Of a DNA stretch of 64,000 nt, positions 36,490 through 45,169 are shown piece after piece. Both the position numbers and the translations under genes were made by a program. The stretch covers positions 1,116,001 through 1,180,000 of the forward strand of contig NZ_CP108106.1 in the NCBI RefSeq assembly GCF_041435195.1. The letters run 5' to 3'. This stretch comes from Streptomyces sp. NBC_00224 (lineage in GTDB: Bacteria > Actinomycetota > Actinomycetes > Streptomycetales > Streptomycetaceae). The notes under the pieces are model-generated. The model was not told the origin of the DNA. It saw only the letters and a list, made by a program, of their open reading frames with translations, and did not search any database. Position 1 is the stretch's first letter. Each line of letters begins with the position of its first letter.

Positions 36490-36519
36490 TTGACGATGTT
36501 CCGCTACGAACTGTAGCGT
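36490..36519 (+). promoter_or_regulatory. Probable promoter of the LuxR-type regulator; otherwise empty 404-bp gap
   Basis: TTGACG (36490-36495) and TAGCGT (36514-36519) are separated by 18 nt, about 155 nt before the regulator ATG. The rest of 36313-36673 is less GC-rich than its neighbours and holds no gene I can support. Confidence 0.55.
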
Positions 36520-36673
36520 TACTCATCGTTAGGGTAGTGAATGCAGAAAGGCGTGAGTTTCAAGGGCACGAAATAGTGGGCTCCGCGCATCACTGCCCGG
36601 CTTTTCTGTCACACCCTCGACGGTTGCGCGCAGCTGCCTTTCCACAGCGATACAGCAACTCGATGAGGCGTGC

Positions 36674-37420
36674 ATGAGCAATCCCAACTCCCTTTGCGAT
36701 GAAGTGCTGTCGCAGATTCGGCCGCTGATCGAATCCGTCGTCAACGACGTACAGATCCGCGCACTTGAGGATTCGACTCTCGCAGTCATCGGCGACAGAA
36801 GTGTCGCGGCCACCACACTGGACACCCTGGTGGAGCGCGCGGAGTTCTCGGTGAACATGCTCGTGCCGCATTCCCGCGACGCGTTGCCGGTGGCGGACAC
36901 GGCGTTACGGGGCCTGGCCGCACGGCGCCCGGGCGGGGCCCGGGTGCAGATCCTCGCGGCCCCGGAAGTGGCCGCGGACCACCGGCTGGCGCGGCTCGGC
37001 GGGCTCACCGAGCGCGTCGAGGTCCGGCTGGCCGCCGATGTGCGGCACGCCGCCGTGGTGGTGGACGGGCAGGTGGCGCTGGTGCGCTCGCCCGGTGTGG
37101 TCACCGCCGGCGCCGAGGCTTCCGTCATCCGGGCCCCCGGCGTGGTCAAGGCCCTCCACGACATCATGATGACCGCGTGGCACCGGGCCGCCCCGCTGGT
37201 GACGTACCAACAGCTCCAGGAATGCCTCAACGGAGACTCCGGGACCCGGATCCTGCAACTGCTCGGCGACGGCTGCACGGACGAGGCGGCCGCCCGGGAA
37301 CTCGACATGTCCGTGCGGACCTATCGCAGGAGAGTCGCCGACATCATGCGGCTCCTCGGGGCGCGCTCACGATTTCAGGCCGGGGTCCATGCATCCAACA
37401 TGGGGTTGTTACAGCCGTAA
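36674..37420 (+). CDS. LuxR/HTH-type transcriptional regulator of the PKS locus
   Basis: A 248-aa regulator. Residues about 30-170 resemble a phospholipase-D/TrmB-type sensor fold (FSVNMLVPHSRD, VQILAAPEVAADHRLARLGG, VVVDGQVALVRSPG). The C-terminus carries a LuxR helix-turn-helix (ILQLLGDGCTDEAAARELDM, SVRTYRRRVADIMRLLGARS). It precedes the PKS by 185 bp on the same strand and is the obvious cluster-situated regulator. It contains two TTA codons (36905-36907 and 37409-37411), the second three codons before the stop, implying bldA-dependent translation. ATG 36674 follows GATGAGGCGTGC. There is no receiver domain, so it is not a two-component regulator. Confidence 0.85.
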   Translation: MSNPNSLCDEVLSQIRPLIESVVNDVQIRALEDSTLAVIGDRSVAATTLDTLVERAEFSVNMLVPHSRDALPVADTALRGLAARRPGGARVQILAAPEVAADHRLARLGGLTERVEVRLAADVRHAAVVVDGQVALVRSPGVVTAGAEASVIRAPGVVKALHDIMMTAWHRAAPLVTYQQLQECLNGDSGTRILQLLGDGCTDEAAARELDMSVRTYRRRVADIMRLLGARSRFQAGVHASNMGLLQP

Positions 37421-37605
37421 GTCAGAGGCGTGTCAAGGACTACATGTGTAGGCAGCAACCTGTCAGCGGAACATGAAATCCCCGCAGCGAATGGCAATTT
37501 GCTGACCTGCCGTTGAACATTGCCGCACCTCTGGCGAGACTCGGAGTCGAGCCCGCGCAGCCGACTGCCGCGCGGCCTTCCCGAGTTAAGGAAGTCACGT
37601 ACACC

Positions 37606-40600
37606 ATGGGTGAAGAAACCCCGGTGCGGCCCGCACCGATCGCGATCGTCGGAATGGCCTGCCGGGTTCCCGGCGCCGACGGTCCGGACGCTTTCTGGCA
37701 GCTCCTGATGGACGAGGTCTGCTCGGTCGACGACGTCCCGACGACCAGGTTCGGGCGGCCGTACGAGATTCCCGGAGCGCGCGTCCGGTCGGGGCTCCTG
37801 AAGGACGTGGACCGCTTCGACGCGGAGCACTTCGGGATCTCGCCGCGGGAAGCGGTGGGCATGGACCCGCAGCAGCGGCTCTTCATGGAGACCGTCTGGG
37901 AGGCCCTGGAGGACGCGGGCCTGGACCCCGCGCGGCTCGCGGGCACCCGCACCGGCGTCTACGTGGGCACGACCAACGTCCACTACTGGGACCTCCAGCA
38001 GAGCGTCGACTTCCCCGACATCCACGCCTCGCTCGGCGCCGGCTCCCGCTCCACCACGACCGGCCGGGTCTCCTTCGCCCTCGGCATCACCGGACCCGGG
38101 CTCTCCGTGGACACCGCCTGCTCCTCCTCGCTGACCGCCATCGCCCTCGCCTGCCAGAGCCTGCGGGCGGGCGAGTCCACGCTCGCCATCGCAGGCGGCT
38201 CGCAGCTGCTGCTGGCCAACACCGAGAACCACGGCTTCGTGGACGCGGGCGTGTTCGGGACCGACTGCCGCTTCGGCGACGCCTCCGCCGACGGCTTCGT
38301 CTTCAGCGAGGGCGTGGGCGTGGTCCTGCTCAAGCCGCTCGACCGTGCCGTCGCCGACGGCGATCCGATCCGCGCGGTCATCCGCGGCTGGGGGATGAAC
38401 AACGACGGCGCGGGCAGCGACACGATGATCAACCCCGCGCTCAGCGGCCAGCGGCAGATGCTGCAACTCGCCTACGAGCACGCCCGGATCCCCGTGTCCG
38501 ACGTCGACTACATCGAGACCCACGGCACCGGCACCCGCGCGGGCGACCCGGTCGAACTCGGCGCCATCGCCTCCGTCCTGGGCGGGCGCGACAAGGGCCG
38601 GCCGCTGCTCGTCGGCTCCGTGAAGAGCAACATCGGTCACACCGGCTCCGCGGCGGGTGTGCTCGGGCTGATCAAGACCGTACTGACCCTCCAGCACCGC
38701 ACCGCCCCGCGCAGCCTCCACGTCACCGAGCGCACCCCGGCGATCGACTGGGACGCCACGGGCCTCGACATCCCGCACCGCGCGGCCATACCCCTCGAAG
38801 CGGAGGGGCGGCCGCTCACCGCCGGGGTGAGCGGATTCGGCGTCTCCGGCACGAACGTCCACCTCGTGCTCACCGAAGCCGAGACGAAAACCGAAGCCGC
38901 CTCCGACGGCGCCGGAATCCACACACCCACCGCCACGGAGACCGGCACCCCGCACATCCTCCCCCTCTCCGCCGCCTCACCCGTAGCCCTGCGGCAGCGG
39001 CTGCAGGACATGGCCCACCACCTCTCCCCCGGTGGAGCCGGGCGCGGCGCCGCGCTCGCGGACATCTGCCACACCGCCGCGACCCGCCGCGCGCACCACG
39101 ACTGCCGCGTCTCCGTCGTCGGCGACAGCCACGACGCACTGGCCGAGCGGCTGCGCGACGCACTGGCCGACGACGGCGCCAGGCCCTACGCGGGCCGCCC
39201 GCAGGTCGCGTTCGTCTTCTCCGGCCACGGCTCCCAGTGGATCGGCATGGCCCGTGAACTCATGGACACCTCAACGGCGTTCAGCGCGTCACTGATCCGC
39301 TGCGACGACGTCGTACGCGCCGAGACCGGCTGGTCGGTCATCGACCGGCTCACCGACGGCAGCGACCTGGTGGGCGAGACCGTCGCCATCGTGCACCCGG
39401 TGCTCTGGGCGGTCCAGGTCTCACTCGCCGAGACGTGGCGGGCCTGGGGCGTCGAGCCGGACGTGGTCATCGGGCACAGCATGGGCGAATCGGCGGCCGC
39501 CTGCGTCGCGGGCTCCCTGAGCCTGGCCGACGCGGCGGCCGTGGTCTGCCGCCGCGCGCGGCTGATCCGCGACCGCGTCGCCGGTCGCGGCACCATGTCC
39601 GTGGCCGCGCTCCCCGCCGCCGACGCCGAACAGCTCATCGCCGAGCTTGCGGTCAACGTCTCGGTCGCCGCCAGCAACGGCCCGCGCACCACGGTGCTCG
39701 CAGGTGAGATCGAGGGCATCGAGAAGATCAAGGCCGAACTGGACGCCCGCGACGTGTTCTGCCGCGTCATGAAGGCCGAAGCCGCCTCGCACTGCGCCCA
39801 GATGGACCCGCTCCTCGATGAACTCGGCGCGGAATTACGTGAGATAGCACCCAGGGCCGGCCGCATACCGATGCGCTCCACCGTCACCGGAGAGCTGGAG
39901 GACGGGAGCGGGCTCGACGCCTCGTACTGGACCCGCAACATCCGCGGACGCGTCCACTTCCACGAGGCCGTGCTCAGCACCGCCCTCGCCGCCGAGACCG
40001 TGTTCATCGAGATCAGCCCGCACCCCATCCTGTCGAGCGCCGTGCAGGACTCCCTCGACGAGGCGGCCCTGCCCGGCACCGCCGTCGGCTCCCTCATCCG
40101 CGACGAACCGGACCGCCAGACCCTGCTGACCCACCTCGGCAAGGTGTACGAGAGCGGCGCCCGCATCGACTGGAACGGCCTCTACAGTGGCGGACGCCTC
40201 GTCCCCCTGCCGACGTACCCCTGGCAGCGCGAGAGCTACTGGGTGGAGGACCTGGAGGCCCTCCCCCAGTCCCATGCGTTCCCCCTGGACTCGCCGGACT
40301 CCCCCTTTCTCGCGGACGCCCCGGCGCACGGCCCCGCCCTGCTGCACGGCCCGGCGTTCGCCGAAGCCGTCCGGGTCGCGGCCGTCAGGAGCGCGCGCAC
40401 CGACGCGCTGCTGCTCACGGACGTGACCGTCAAGGACGCCCTCGCGGTGCACTCCGGGTCCACCCCCGTGCTCCGCGTCACCCTCACCCCCAGGGAGACG
40501 GACGGCAGTTGGAGCTTCTCGGTCACCGGGGAGCAGGACGGCCGGGAGAGCGAGCACGCCTCCGGCACGGCGACCGTGGCGCCCGGCCTCGCGGCCGCCG

Positions 40601-41637
40601 TGCACGAGCCCCTCGCCCGCACGCTGGAGCGCTGCCCGCAGCGCCTGGACGGGGCGGCCTTCTACGCACGGATGGCCGGGGCCAAGGAGCTCTACCAGGT
40701 CGTGGACGAGCTCTGGCTCGGGCAGGGCGAGGTCGTAGGCCGGTTGCGCCGCCCCGCAACGCTGGCGCCGCACCCCGACCACCCGGTGCACCCGGCCCTG
40801 CTGGCCGCGGCCGCCCAGCCCGCCCTGACGCTGCTGCCGGACATGTCGTACCTCACCGAGCACGTCGGCCACGTCACCGTCCTCGGGCCCCAGACGGACG
40901 TGATGTGGAGCAAGTGCTGGATCTCGGAAGTCACCCCCGACGGGCTGCTCTTCCTGGACATGGCCCTCCTGGACGAGGCCGAGAACGTCGTGGTCGAGGC
41001 CAGGCGGATGCGGATGCGCAGGCAGGGCGGCGGTACGGAAGCCGGAGTCGGTGGTGATGTCAGCGCGGAGGACGAGATCGTGAGCACCGAGCCCGAGCCC
41101 GTCCACGAGCATGGCGCGGTCACCGGCCGGAGCGTGGACGGCGGTATCGAACTGACCGGCGAGCTGCGGCTGACCGACCCGTCCAGCGGCTTCGTCGTCG
41201 AGCTGCGCGGCAGCCTGCGGATCTCGCAGGGGGCCGGCGGTACGGCGAGTCCGTCGGAATCGGTCGCCGCCCCCGCCCGTACAAGCGCGCCCGTCGCGCG
41301 GCCCGCGGCCGCACCCACTCCCGCACCGGCCATCGCGGTGAGCGCCGCGGCTGTGGCGCGGCCCGCCGCGAACGGGGTGGTCGAGGACGCCCCGGCCGCC
41401 GACCGCCCGGTCGTCGACCGCGTGGCCGCGCACGTCGCCGCGGTGCTCAAGATGCGCGTCGCCAGGCTCGACGTGAACAAGCGCTTCAGCCAGCTCGGCA
41501 TGGACTCGCTGATGGCGACCGAGCTGCGCAAGCGGTTGGAGAAGGAGCTGGGCGTCGCCCTGCCCATGACCCGGCTGGTGCGCGAGACCACGACCGCCTC
41601 CCTGGCCCGGGAGCTCGAAGCGGAGATCGCCGGTTGA
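37606..41637 (+). CDS. Type I polyketide synthase, KS-AT-pseudo-DH-ACP
   Basis: A 1343-aa single-module PKS. KS (about 10-430): DTACSSS Cys near 172, ETHGTGT and KSNIGH. AT (about 530-850): GHSMGES nucleophile; the specificity motif reads AASH, neither HAFH (malonyl) nor YASH (methylmalonyl), pointing to an unusual extender. Next a double-hotdog region (about 885-1145) without catalysis. The HxxxGxxxLP site reads APAHGPALLH with Ala905 for His, and HPALLD reads HPALLA with Ala1067 for Asp. A Pro/Ala linker leads to the ACP (about 1265-1343; GMDSLM). No KR, ER or TE. One TTA codon (39835-39837). ATG 37606 has AAGGAAG upstream; a TTG frame to 37513 is less likely. The CCR gene follows at once. 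Confidence 0.93.
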   Translation: MGEETPVRPAPIAIVGMACRVPGADGPDAFWQLLMDEVCSVDDVPTTRFGRPYEIPGARVRSGLLKDVDRFDAEHFGISPREAVGMDPQQRLFMETVWEALEDAGLDPARLAGTRTGVYVGTTNVHYWDLQQSVDFPDIHASLGAGSRSTTTGRVSFALGITGPGLSVDTACSSSLTAIALACQSLRAGESTLAIAGGSQLLLANTENHGFVDAGVFGTDCRFGDASADGFVFSEGVGVVLLKPLDRAVADGDPIRAVIRGWGMNNDGAGSDTMINPALSGQRQMLQLAYEHARIPVSDVDYIETHGTGTRAGDPVELGAIASVLGGRDKGRPLLVGSVKSNIGHTGSAAGVLGLIKTVLTLQHRTAPRSLHVTERTPAIDWDATGLDIPHRAAIPLEAEGRPLTAGVSGFGVSGTNVHLVLTEAETKTEAASDGAGIHTPTATETGTPHILPLSAASPVALRQRLQDMAHHLSPGGAGRGAALADICHTAATRRAHHDCRVSVVGDSHDALAERLRDALADDGARPYAGRPQVAFVFSGHGSQWIGMARELMDTSTAFSASLIRCDDVVRAETGWSVIDRLTDGSDLVGETVAIVHPVLWAVQVSLAETWRAWGVEPDVVIGHSMGESAAACVAGSLSLADAAAVVCRRARLIRDRVAGRGTMSVAALPAADAEQLIAELAVNVSVAASNGPRTTVLAGEIEGIEKIKAELDARDVFCRVMKAEAASHCAQMDPLLDELGAELREIAPRAGRIPMRSTVTGELEDGSGLDASYWTRNIRGRVHFHEAVLSTALAAETVFIEISPHPILSSAVQDSLDEAALPGTAVGSLIRDEPDRQTLLTHLGKVYESGARIDWNGLYSGGRLVPLPTYPWQRESYWVEDLEALPQSHAFPLDSPDSPFLADAPAHGPALLHGPAFAEAVRVAAVRSARTDALLLTDVTVKDALAVHSGSTPVLRVTLTPRETDGSWSFSVTGEQDGRESEHASGTATVAPGLAAAVHEPLARTLERCPQRLDGAAFYARMAGAKELYQVVDELWLGQGEVVGRLRRPATLAPHPDHPVHPALLAAAAQPALTLLPDMSYLTEHVGHVTVLGPQTDVMWSKCWISEVTPDGLLFLDMALLDEAENVVVEARRMRMRRQGGGTEAGVGGDVSAEDEIVSTEPEPVHEHGAVTGRSVDGGIELTGELRLTDPSSGFVVELRGSLRISQGAGGTASPSESVAAPARTSAPVARPAAAPTPAPAIAVSAAAVARPAANGVVEDAPAADRPVVDRVAAHVAAVLKMRVARLDVNKRFSQLGMDSLMATELRKRLEKELGVALPMTRLVRETTTASLARELEAEIAG

Positions 41638-41713
41638 CCGGCCGGCGCCCGCCAGTCGGCGCCCGCGGCCGGACCGAACCACAAAGCAGCAGCACCACAA
41701 GGTGGAGGAAGAG

Positions 41714-42940
41714 TTGAGCAAGGACCTGTACGACATCGGCCAGATGCCCCCGTTGGGCGAGGTGCCCGCGCGTATGCACGCGTCGGTCATCCGCCCGGAC
41801 CGCTACGGACCGCCGGAGCAGGGCTTCGCCATGGAGGTCGTGGACGTACCGCGCGTCGGGCGCGGCCAGGTCCTCGTCTATGTGATGGCGGCGGGCATCA
41901 ACTACAACAACGTCTGGGCCTCCCTGGGCTACCCGTACGACGTCATCGCCGGGCGGCAGAAGCGCGGCGAGCCCGAGGACTTCCACATCGGCGGCTCCGA
42001 GGGGTCCGGCATCGTCTGGGCGGTGGGTGACGGCGTCACCTCCGTGAAGGTGGGCGACGAGGTGATGCTCTCGGGCTGCACCTGGGACGAGACCGCCCAC
42101 GACATCCGCCTGGGCGCCGACCCGATGACCTCGGTCACCCAGAACGCCTGGGGCTATGAGACGAACTACGGCTCCTTCGCGCAGTACGCGCTCGTCGACG
42201 ACTACCAGTGCCACCCCAAGCCGGCCAACCTCTCCTGGGAGGAGGCCGCCTGCTTCCTCCTGACGGGCGCGACCGCCTACCGGCAGCTGTGCGGCTGGGC
42301 CCCGCACACGGTGGAGCCCGGGGACCCGGTGCTCATCTGGGGCGGCGCGGGCGGCCTCGGCTCGATGGCGATCCAGATCACCCGCATCCGGGGCGGTGTC
42401 CCCATCGCCGTGGTCTCCGACGAGGAGCGCGGCAAGCACTGTCTCGACCTCGGCGCGGAAGGGTTCATCAACCGCAACGACTTCGACCACTGGGGTCGGC
42501 TGCCGGACACCACGGACGACGCGGCCATGGCCAAGTGGGTCAAGGGCGCCCGTGCCTTCGGCACCAAGTTCTGGGACATCCTCGGCGAGCGCCGGGCGCC
42601 GAAGATCGTGCTGGAGCACAGCGGCCAGAACACCATTCCCACCTCGATGTACGTGTGCGACACGGCGGGCATGGTGGTCATCTGCGGCGGCACCAGCGGC
42701 TACAACGGCGATGTGGATCTGCGCTTCCTGTGGATGCGCCAGAAGCGGCTCCAGGGCTCGCACTTCGCGAACATCCGGCAGTGCCGCCAGGTCATCGAGC
42801 TCGCCGCGAGCAAGAAGCTCGACCCGTGTCTTTCCTGGACCGGCGACTTCGAGGAGACCGGCCTCGCGCACCAGCTGATGTACGAGAACAAGCACCCGTC
42901 GGGCAACATGGCCGTCCGCGTGAACGCGGTGAGCGGCTGA
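41714..42940 (+). CDS. ccr: Crotonyl-CoA carboxylase/reductase
   Basis: A 408-aa medium-chain reductase of the CCR family, which reductively carboxylates 2-enoyl-CoAs to alkylmalonyl-CoA extender units. Family-defining stretches: VMAAGINYNNVWASLGYPYD, IGGSEGSGIVWAVGDGV, DPMTSVTQNAWGYETNYGSF, WGGAGGLGSMAIQI and CGGTSGYNGDVDLRFLWMRQ with LQGSHFANIRQ. TTG at 41714 is chosen because GGAGG lies 5 nt upstream; a GTG at 41702 is in frame but would sit inside that site. The gene is shorter at the N-terminus than primary-metabolism CCRs (about 445 aa), as is usual in polyketide clusters. It presumably feeds the adjacent PKS. Confidence 0.93.
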   Translation: MSKDLYDIGQMPPLGEVPARMHASVIRPDRYGPPEQGFAMEVVDVPRVGRGQVLVYVMAAGINYNNVWASLGYPYDVIAGRQKRGEPEDFHIGGSEGSGIVWAVGDGVTSVKVGDEVMLSGCTWDETAHDIRLGADPMTSVTQNAWGYETNYGSFAQYALVDDYQCHPKPANLSWEEAACFLLTGATAYRQLCGWAPHTVEPGDPVLIWGGAGGLGSMAIQITRIRGGVPIAVVSDEERGKHCLDLGAEGFINRNDFDHWGRLPDTTDDAAMAKWVKGARAFGTKFWDILGERRAPKIVLEHSGQNTIPTSMYVCDTAGMVVICGGTSGYNGDVDLRFLWMRQKRLQGSHFANIRQCRQVIELAASKKLDPCLSWTGDFEETGLAHQLMYENKHPSGNMAVRVNAVSG

Positions 42941-42968
42941 CCGTACGGCGGATGTGCCGAGCGGGCCG

Positions 42969-43013
42969 ACTGTGCGGCGGTGACGGCCGAAGAAGCTGTC
43001 ACCGCCGCACAGT
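42969..43013. terminator. Strong hairpin terminator after CCR
   Basis: A perfect 16-bp stem: arm 42969-42984 (ACTGTGCGGCGGTGAC) and 42998-43013, 13-nt loop, between the convergent CCR and VOC genes. Confidence 0.88.
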
Positions 43014-43037
43014 GGCGCATCGGTTCGCGGGATGTGC

Positions 43038-43445
43038 TCAGACCAGCGTGGTGATGCAGAACGGGTGGCCCGCGGGGTCCAGCAGGACCCGCCAGCGGTC
43101 GGGTTGCGGCTGCCCTTCGGGCTTGACGGCACCGAGGCCGAGCAGCTCGGCCTCGGCCGTGTCCAGGTCGTCGACGCCCACTTCTATGTGAGCCTGCTTC
43201 TCCTGTATGTGGGCCTGCTTCTCCTGGGCGGGGTCCGGCCAGGTGGGACGGCGGTAGTCGGCCAGCCGGTTGAACCCCAGACCGGCTGCGCCGTCCTGGC
43301 CGAGCAGGACGAAGTCGTCGGTCGAGTAGACGATGGGCAGACCGAGCGCCTCGCCGTAGAATCGGGCCAGCTCGGCGGGGTCGAGGCAGTCGAAGGTGAC
43401 GGCGGCGAAGCGGAACGGCCGCGCGGAGGTGTGTGCGGAACTCAT
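43038..43445 (-). CDS. VOC superfamily (glyoxalase/bleomycin-resistance-like) protein
   Basis: A 135-aa single-module vicinal-oxygen-chelate protein: VTFDCLDPAELARFYGEALG, a middle beta segment and WRVLLDPAGHPFCITT. It could bind a metal or sequester a small molecule. The loop preceding VGVDDLDTAE contains two copies of QEKQAHI, produced by a 21-bp tandem duplication (43185-43226, one mismatch). ATG at 43445 lacks a good Shine-Dalgarno and may be leaderless. Function unknown. Confidence 0.85.
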   Translation of the reverse strand: MSSAHTSARPFRFAAVTFDCLDPAELARFYGEALGLPIVYSTDDFVLLGQDGAAGLGFNRLADYRRPTWPDPAQEKQAHIQEKQAHIEVGVDDLDTAEAELLGLGAVKPEGQPQPDRWRVLLDPAGHPFCITTLV

Positions 43446-43542
43446 GACCCGTACGGTAGCCGGGAATTGGGACAGATCCGGTCCTACTTCGGCAGCGGAC
43501 GACCGGCACACGCCCGCCCGCATACCGCCCCCGACACAGCGA

Positions 43543-43583
43543 AGGCCGTGGCGCACCTGACGTCGTCAGATGCGCCACGGCCT
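43543..43583. terminator. Hairpin terminator downstream of the chaplin gene
   Basis: AGGCCGTGGCGCA (43543-43555) pairs with TGCGCCACGGCCT (43571-43583), 13 bp; an inner CTGAC/GTCAG pair extends it. Confidence 0.75.
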
Positions 43584-43598
43584 CGCCTCAGCGGCTGG

Positions 43599-43841
43599 TC
43601 ACTTGTTGGTGCACTTGGAACCGCCGGCCGGGTTGAGCAGACCGATGATGTTGATGGAGTTGCCGCAGACGTTCACCGGAATGTGGATGGGCACCTGGAT
43701 CACGTTGCCCGAGAGGAAGCCGGGAGAATGGCTGGCATGCCCTTCGGCGTGGGCGTCGGCCACGGCGACGCCTGCGCCCGCGAAGGCTGCCACCACGGCC
43801 AGGGTGGTAGCGGCGAAAGCTGTCCGGATACAAATACGCAT
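43599..43841 (-). CDS. Short chaplin
   Basis: An 80-aa secreted amyloid-forming surface protein of the chaplin family, which coats aerial hyphae and lowers surface tension. The signal peptide ends at AVA-DA (about 28). The single chaplin domain carries SPGFLSGNVIQVPIHIPVNV, CGNSINIIGLLNPAGGSKC with the two conserved Cys. No LPXTG sorting motif, so it is a short chaplin of the ChpD-H class. ATG 43841 has GGGAGAG upstream. It is the strongest single marker that the host is a Streptomyces or close relative. Expression during aerial growth is expected from the family. Confidence 0.95.
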   Translation of the reverse strand: MRICIRTAFAATTLAVVAAFAGAGVAVADAHAEGHASHSPGFLSGNVIQVPIHIPVNVCGNSINIIGLLNPAGGSKCTNK

Positions 43842-44044
43842 GTCTCTCCCCAGATCGACGGAACGTCGTGATGTGCCACAACGGCGAGCCGCAGCACATC
43901 ACACCGACGTGCATATCCGGGCGAAATGGTCGTTCCTTCCGATGAAAGGCCACCCGGTCGGGTCAAGATGTCACCCCGTTGGGTGCGCGGGTCCGACGAG
44001 CACCCCGGCCCCCACCTCGATGCTCAAGATCATCGAGATGCAGA

Positions 44045-45106
44045 ATGACCCGTATGTCGATAACGAACATGCCGCAGGCAGCGACGATCGACGACGCTGC
44101 CTTGATCAGCCGCACTCTGGCGCGCGCCTTCGAGGACGACCCGATGATGCGCTGGTTCTTCCCCGACGACACCACGCGCGAGGCGGGGCTGAGCCGCTAC
44201 TACACCACGCTCTTCACCCGGCAGTACGTCCACCACGGCGTGTGCGAGCGCACGGGCGCCGCGGCCGCCTTCTGGGTGCCGCCGGAGGCGCAGGCCAAGG
44301 CGGTTCCCGACGCGGAGACCATCCGCGAGCTGGAGGACATCCTCGGCGACCGGGCCGGGTTGTTCAGGGAGGCCGTCGAGGCGGTCGCCGAGCACGGACC
44401 CCAGGAACCGCACTGGTACCTGGCGGCGATCGGCGCCGACCCGGCCGGCCAGGGCCAGGGACACGGGTCCGCTCTGCTGCGCTCGGGCCTGGCCAAGGCC
44501 GACGCGGCGGGTCTGCCCGTCCACCTGGAGTCCTCCAAGCCGTCCAACCTGCCCGTCTACGAGCACTTCGGCTTCACCGTCCTCGAAGAGGTGCGACTGC
44601 CGGGGAACGGGCCGACGCTGTGGGCGATGCGGCGCGCACCGCGCACGAACACCCCTGCCGGTGACTTCGTGCCGCGCGACTTCGCCGTCCCCCAGGGTTT
44701 GTCCGGTGACGGCTTCCGTCTGGAGCCCCTGGGGGCGCGGCACAACGAGGCCGATCACGCCGCCTGGATGTCGAGCATCGAGCACATCCGATCCACGCCC
44801 GGCTTCCTGGGTTCCTGGCCGCCGTCATCCGGACTGAGCCTGGAGGAGAACCTCCGGGACCTGACCCGGCACGCGGACGACTTCTCCAAGCGGGCAGGCT
44901 TCACCTACTCCGTCCTCGACGGCGAGGACCAGGTGATCGGCTGCGTGTACATCTACCCGTCGCGCGCGAACACCGAGGTCACACAGGTGAGTTCGTGGGT
45001 GCGGGCCGACCGCGCGGAGCTGGACGGGCCGCTGTACGACGCGGTGACGGCGTGGCTGTCCTCGGCGTGGCCGTTCCAGCAGGTCGACTACCGGTCGGGG
45101 ACGTAG
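44045..45106 (+). CDS. Fused two-domain GNAT acetyltransferase
   Basis: A 353-aa protein. The N-terminal half (about 5-195) is a GNAT domain with the acetyl-CoA pyrophosphate loop in DPAGQGQGHGSALL and the terminal PVYEHFGFTV. A linker leads into a second GNAT-like domain (about 215-353; LEPLGARHNEADHAAWMSSI, FTYSVLDGEDQVIGCVYIYP) that lacks a clear Q/RxxGxG/A loop and may be catalytically silent. ATG 44045 or 44054 are both possible. It is divergent from the chaplin gene and ends at a shared terminator. The acceptor substrate is unknown. Confidence 0.85.
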   Translation: MTRMSITNMPQAATIDDAALISRTLARAFEDDPMMRWFFPDDTTREAGLSRYYTTLFTRQYVHHGVCERTGAAAAFWVPPEAQAKAVPDAETIRELEDILGDRAGLFREAVEAVAEHGPQEPHWYLAAIGADPAGQGQGHGSALLRSGLAKADAAGLPVHLESSKPSNLPVYEHFGFTVLEEVRLPGNGPTLWAMRRAPRTNTPAGDFVPRDFAVPQGLSGDGFRLEPLGARHNEADHAAWMSSIEHIRSTPGFLGSWPPSSGLSLEENLRDLTRHADDFSKRAGFTYSVLDGEDQVIGCVYIYPSRANTEVTQVSSWVRADRAELDGPLYDAVTAWLSSAWPFQQVDYRSGT

Positions 45107-45124
45107 CCCCAAGGCCGCCGAGTC

Positions 45125-45162
45125 CCGAAGGGCCCAACTCCTGTACGAGTTGGGCCCTTCGG
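45125..45162. terminator. Bidirectional terminator
   Basis: A perfect 16-bp stem: CCGAAGGGCCCAACTC (45125-45140) with 45147-45162, 6-nt loop, between the convergent GNAT-fusion and TetR genes. Confidence 0.92.
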
Positions 45163-45169
45163 TCAACGC

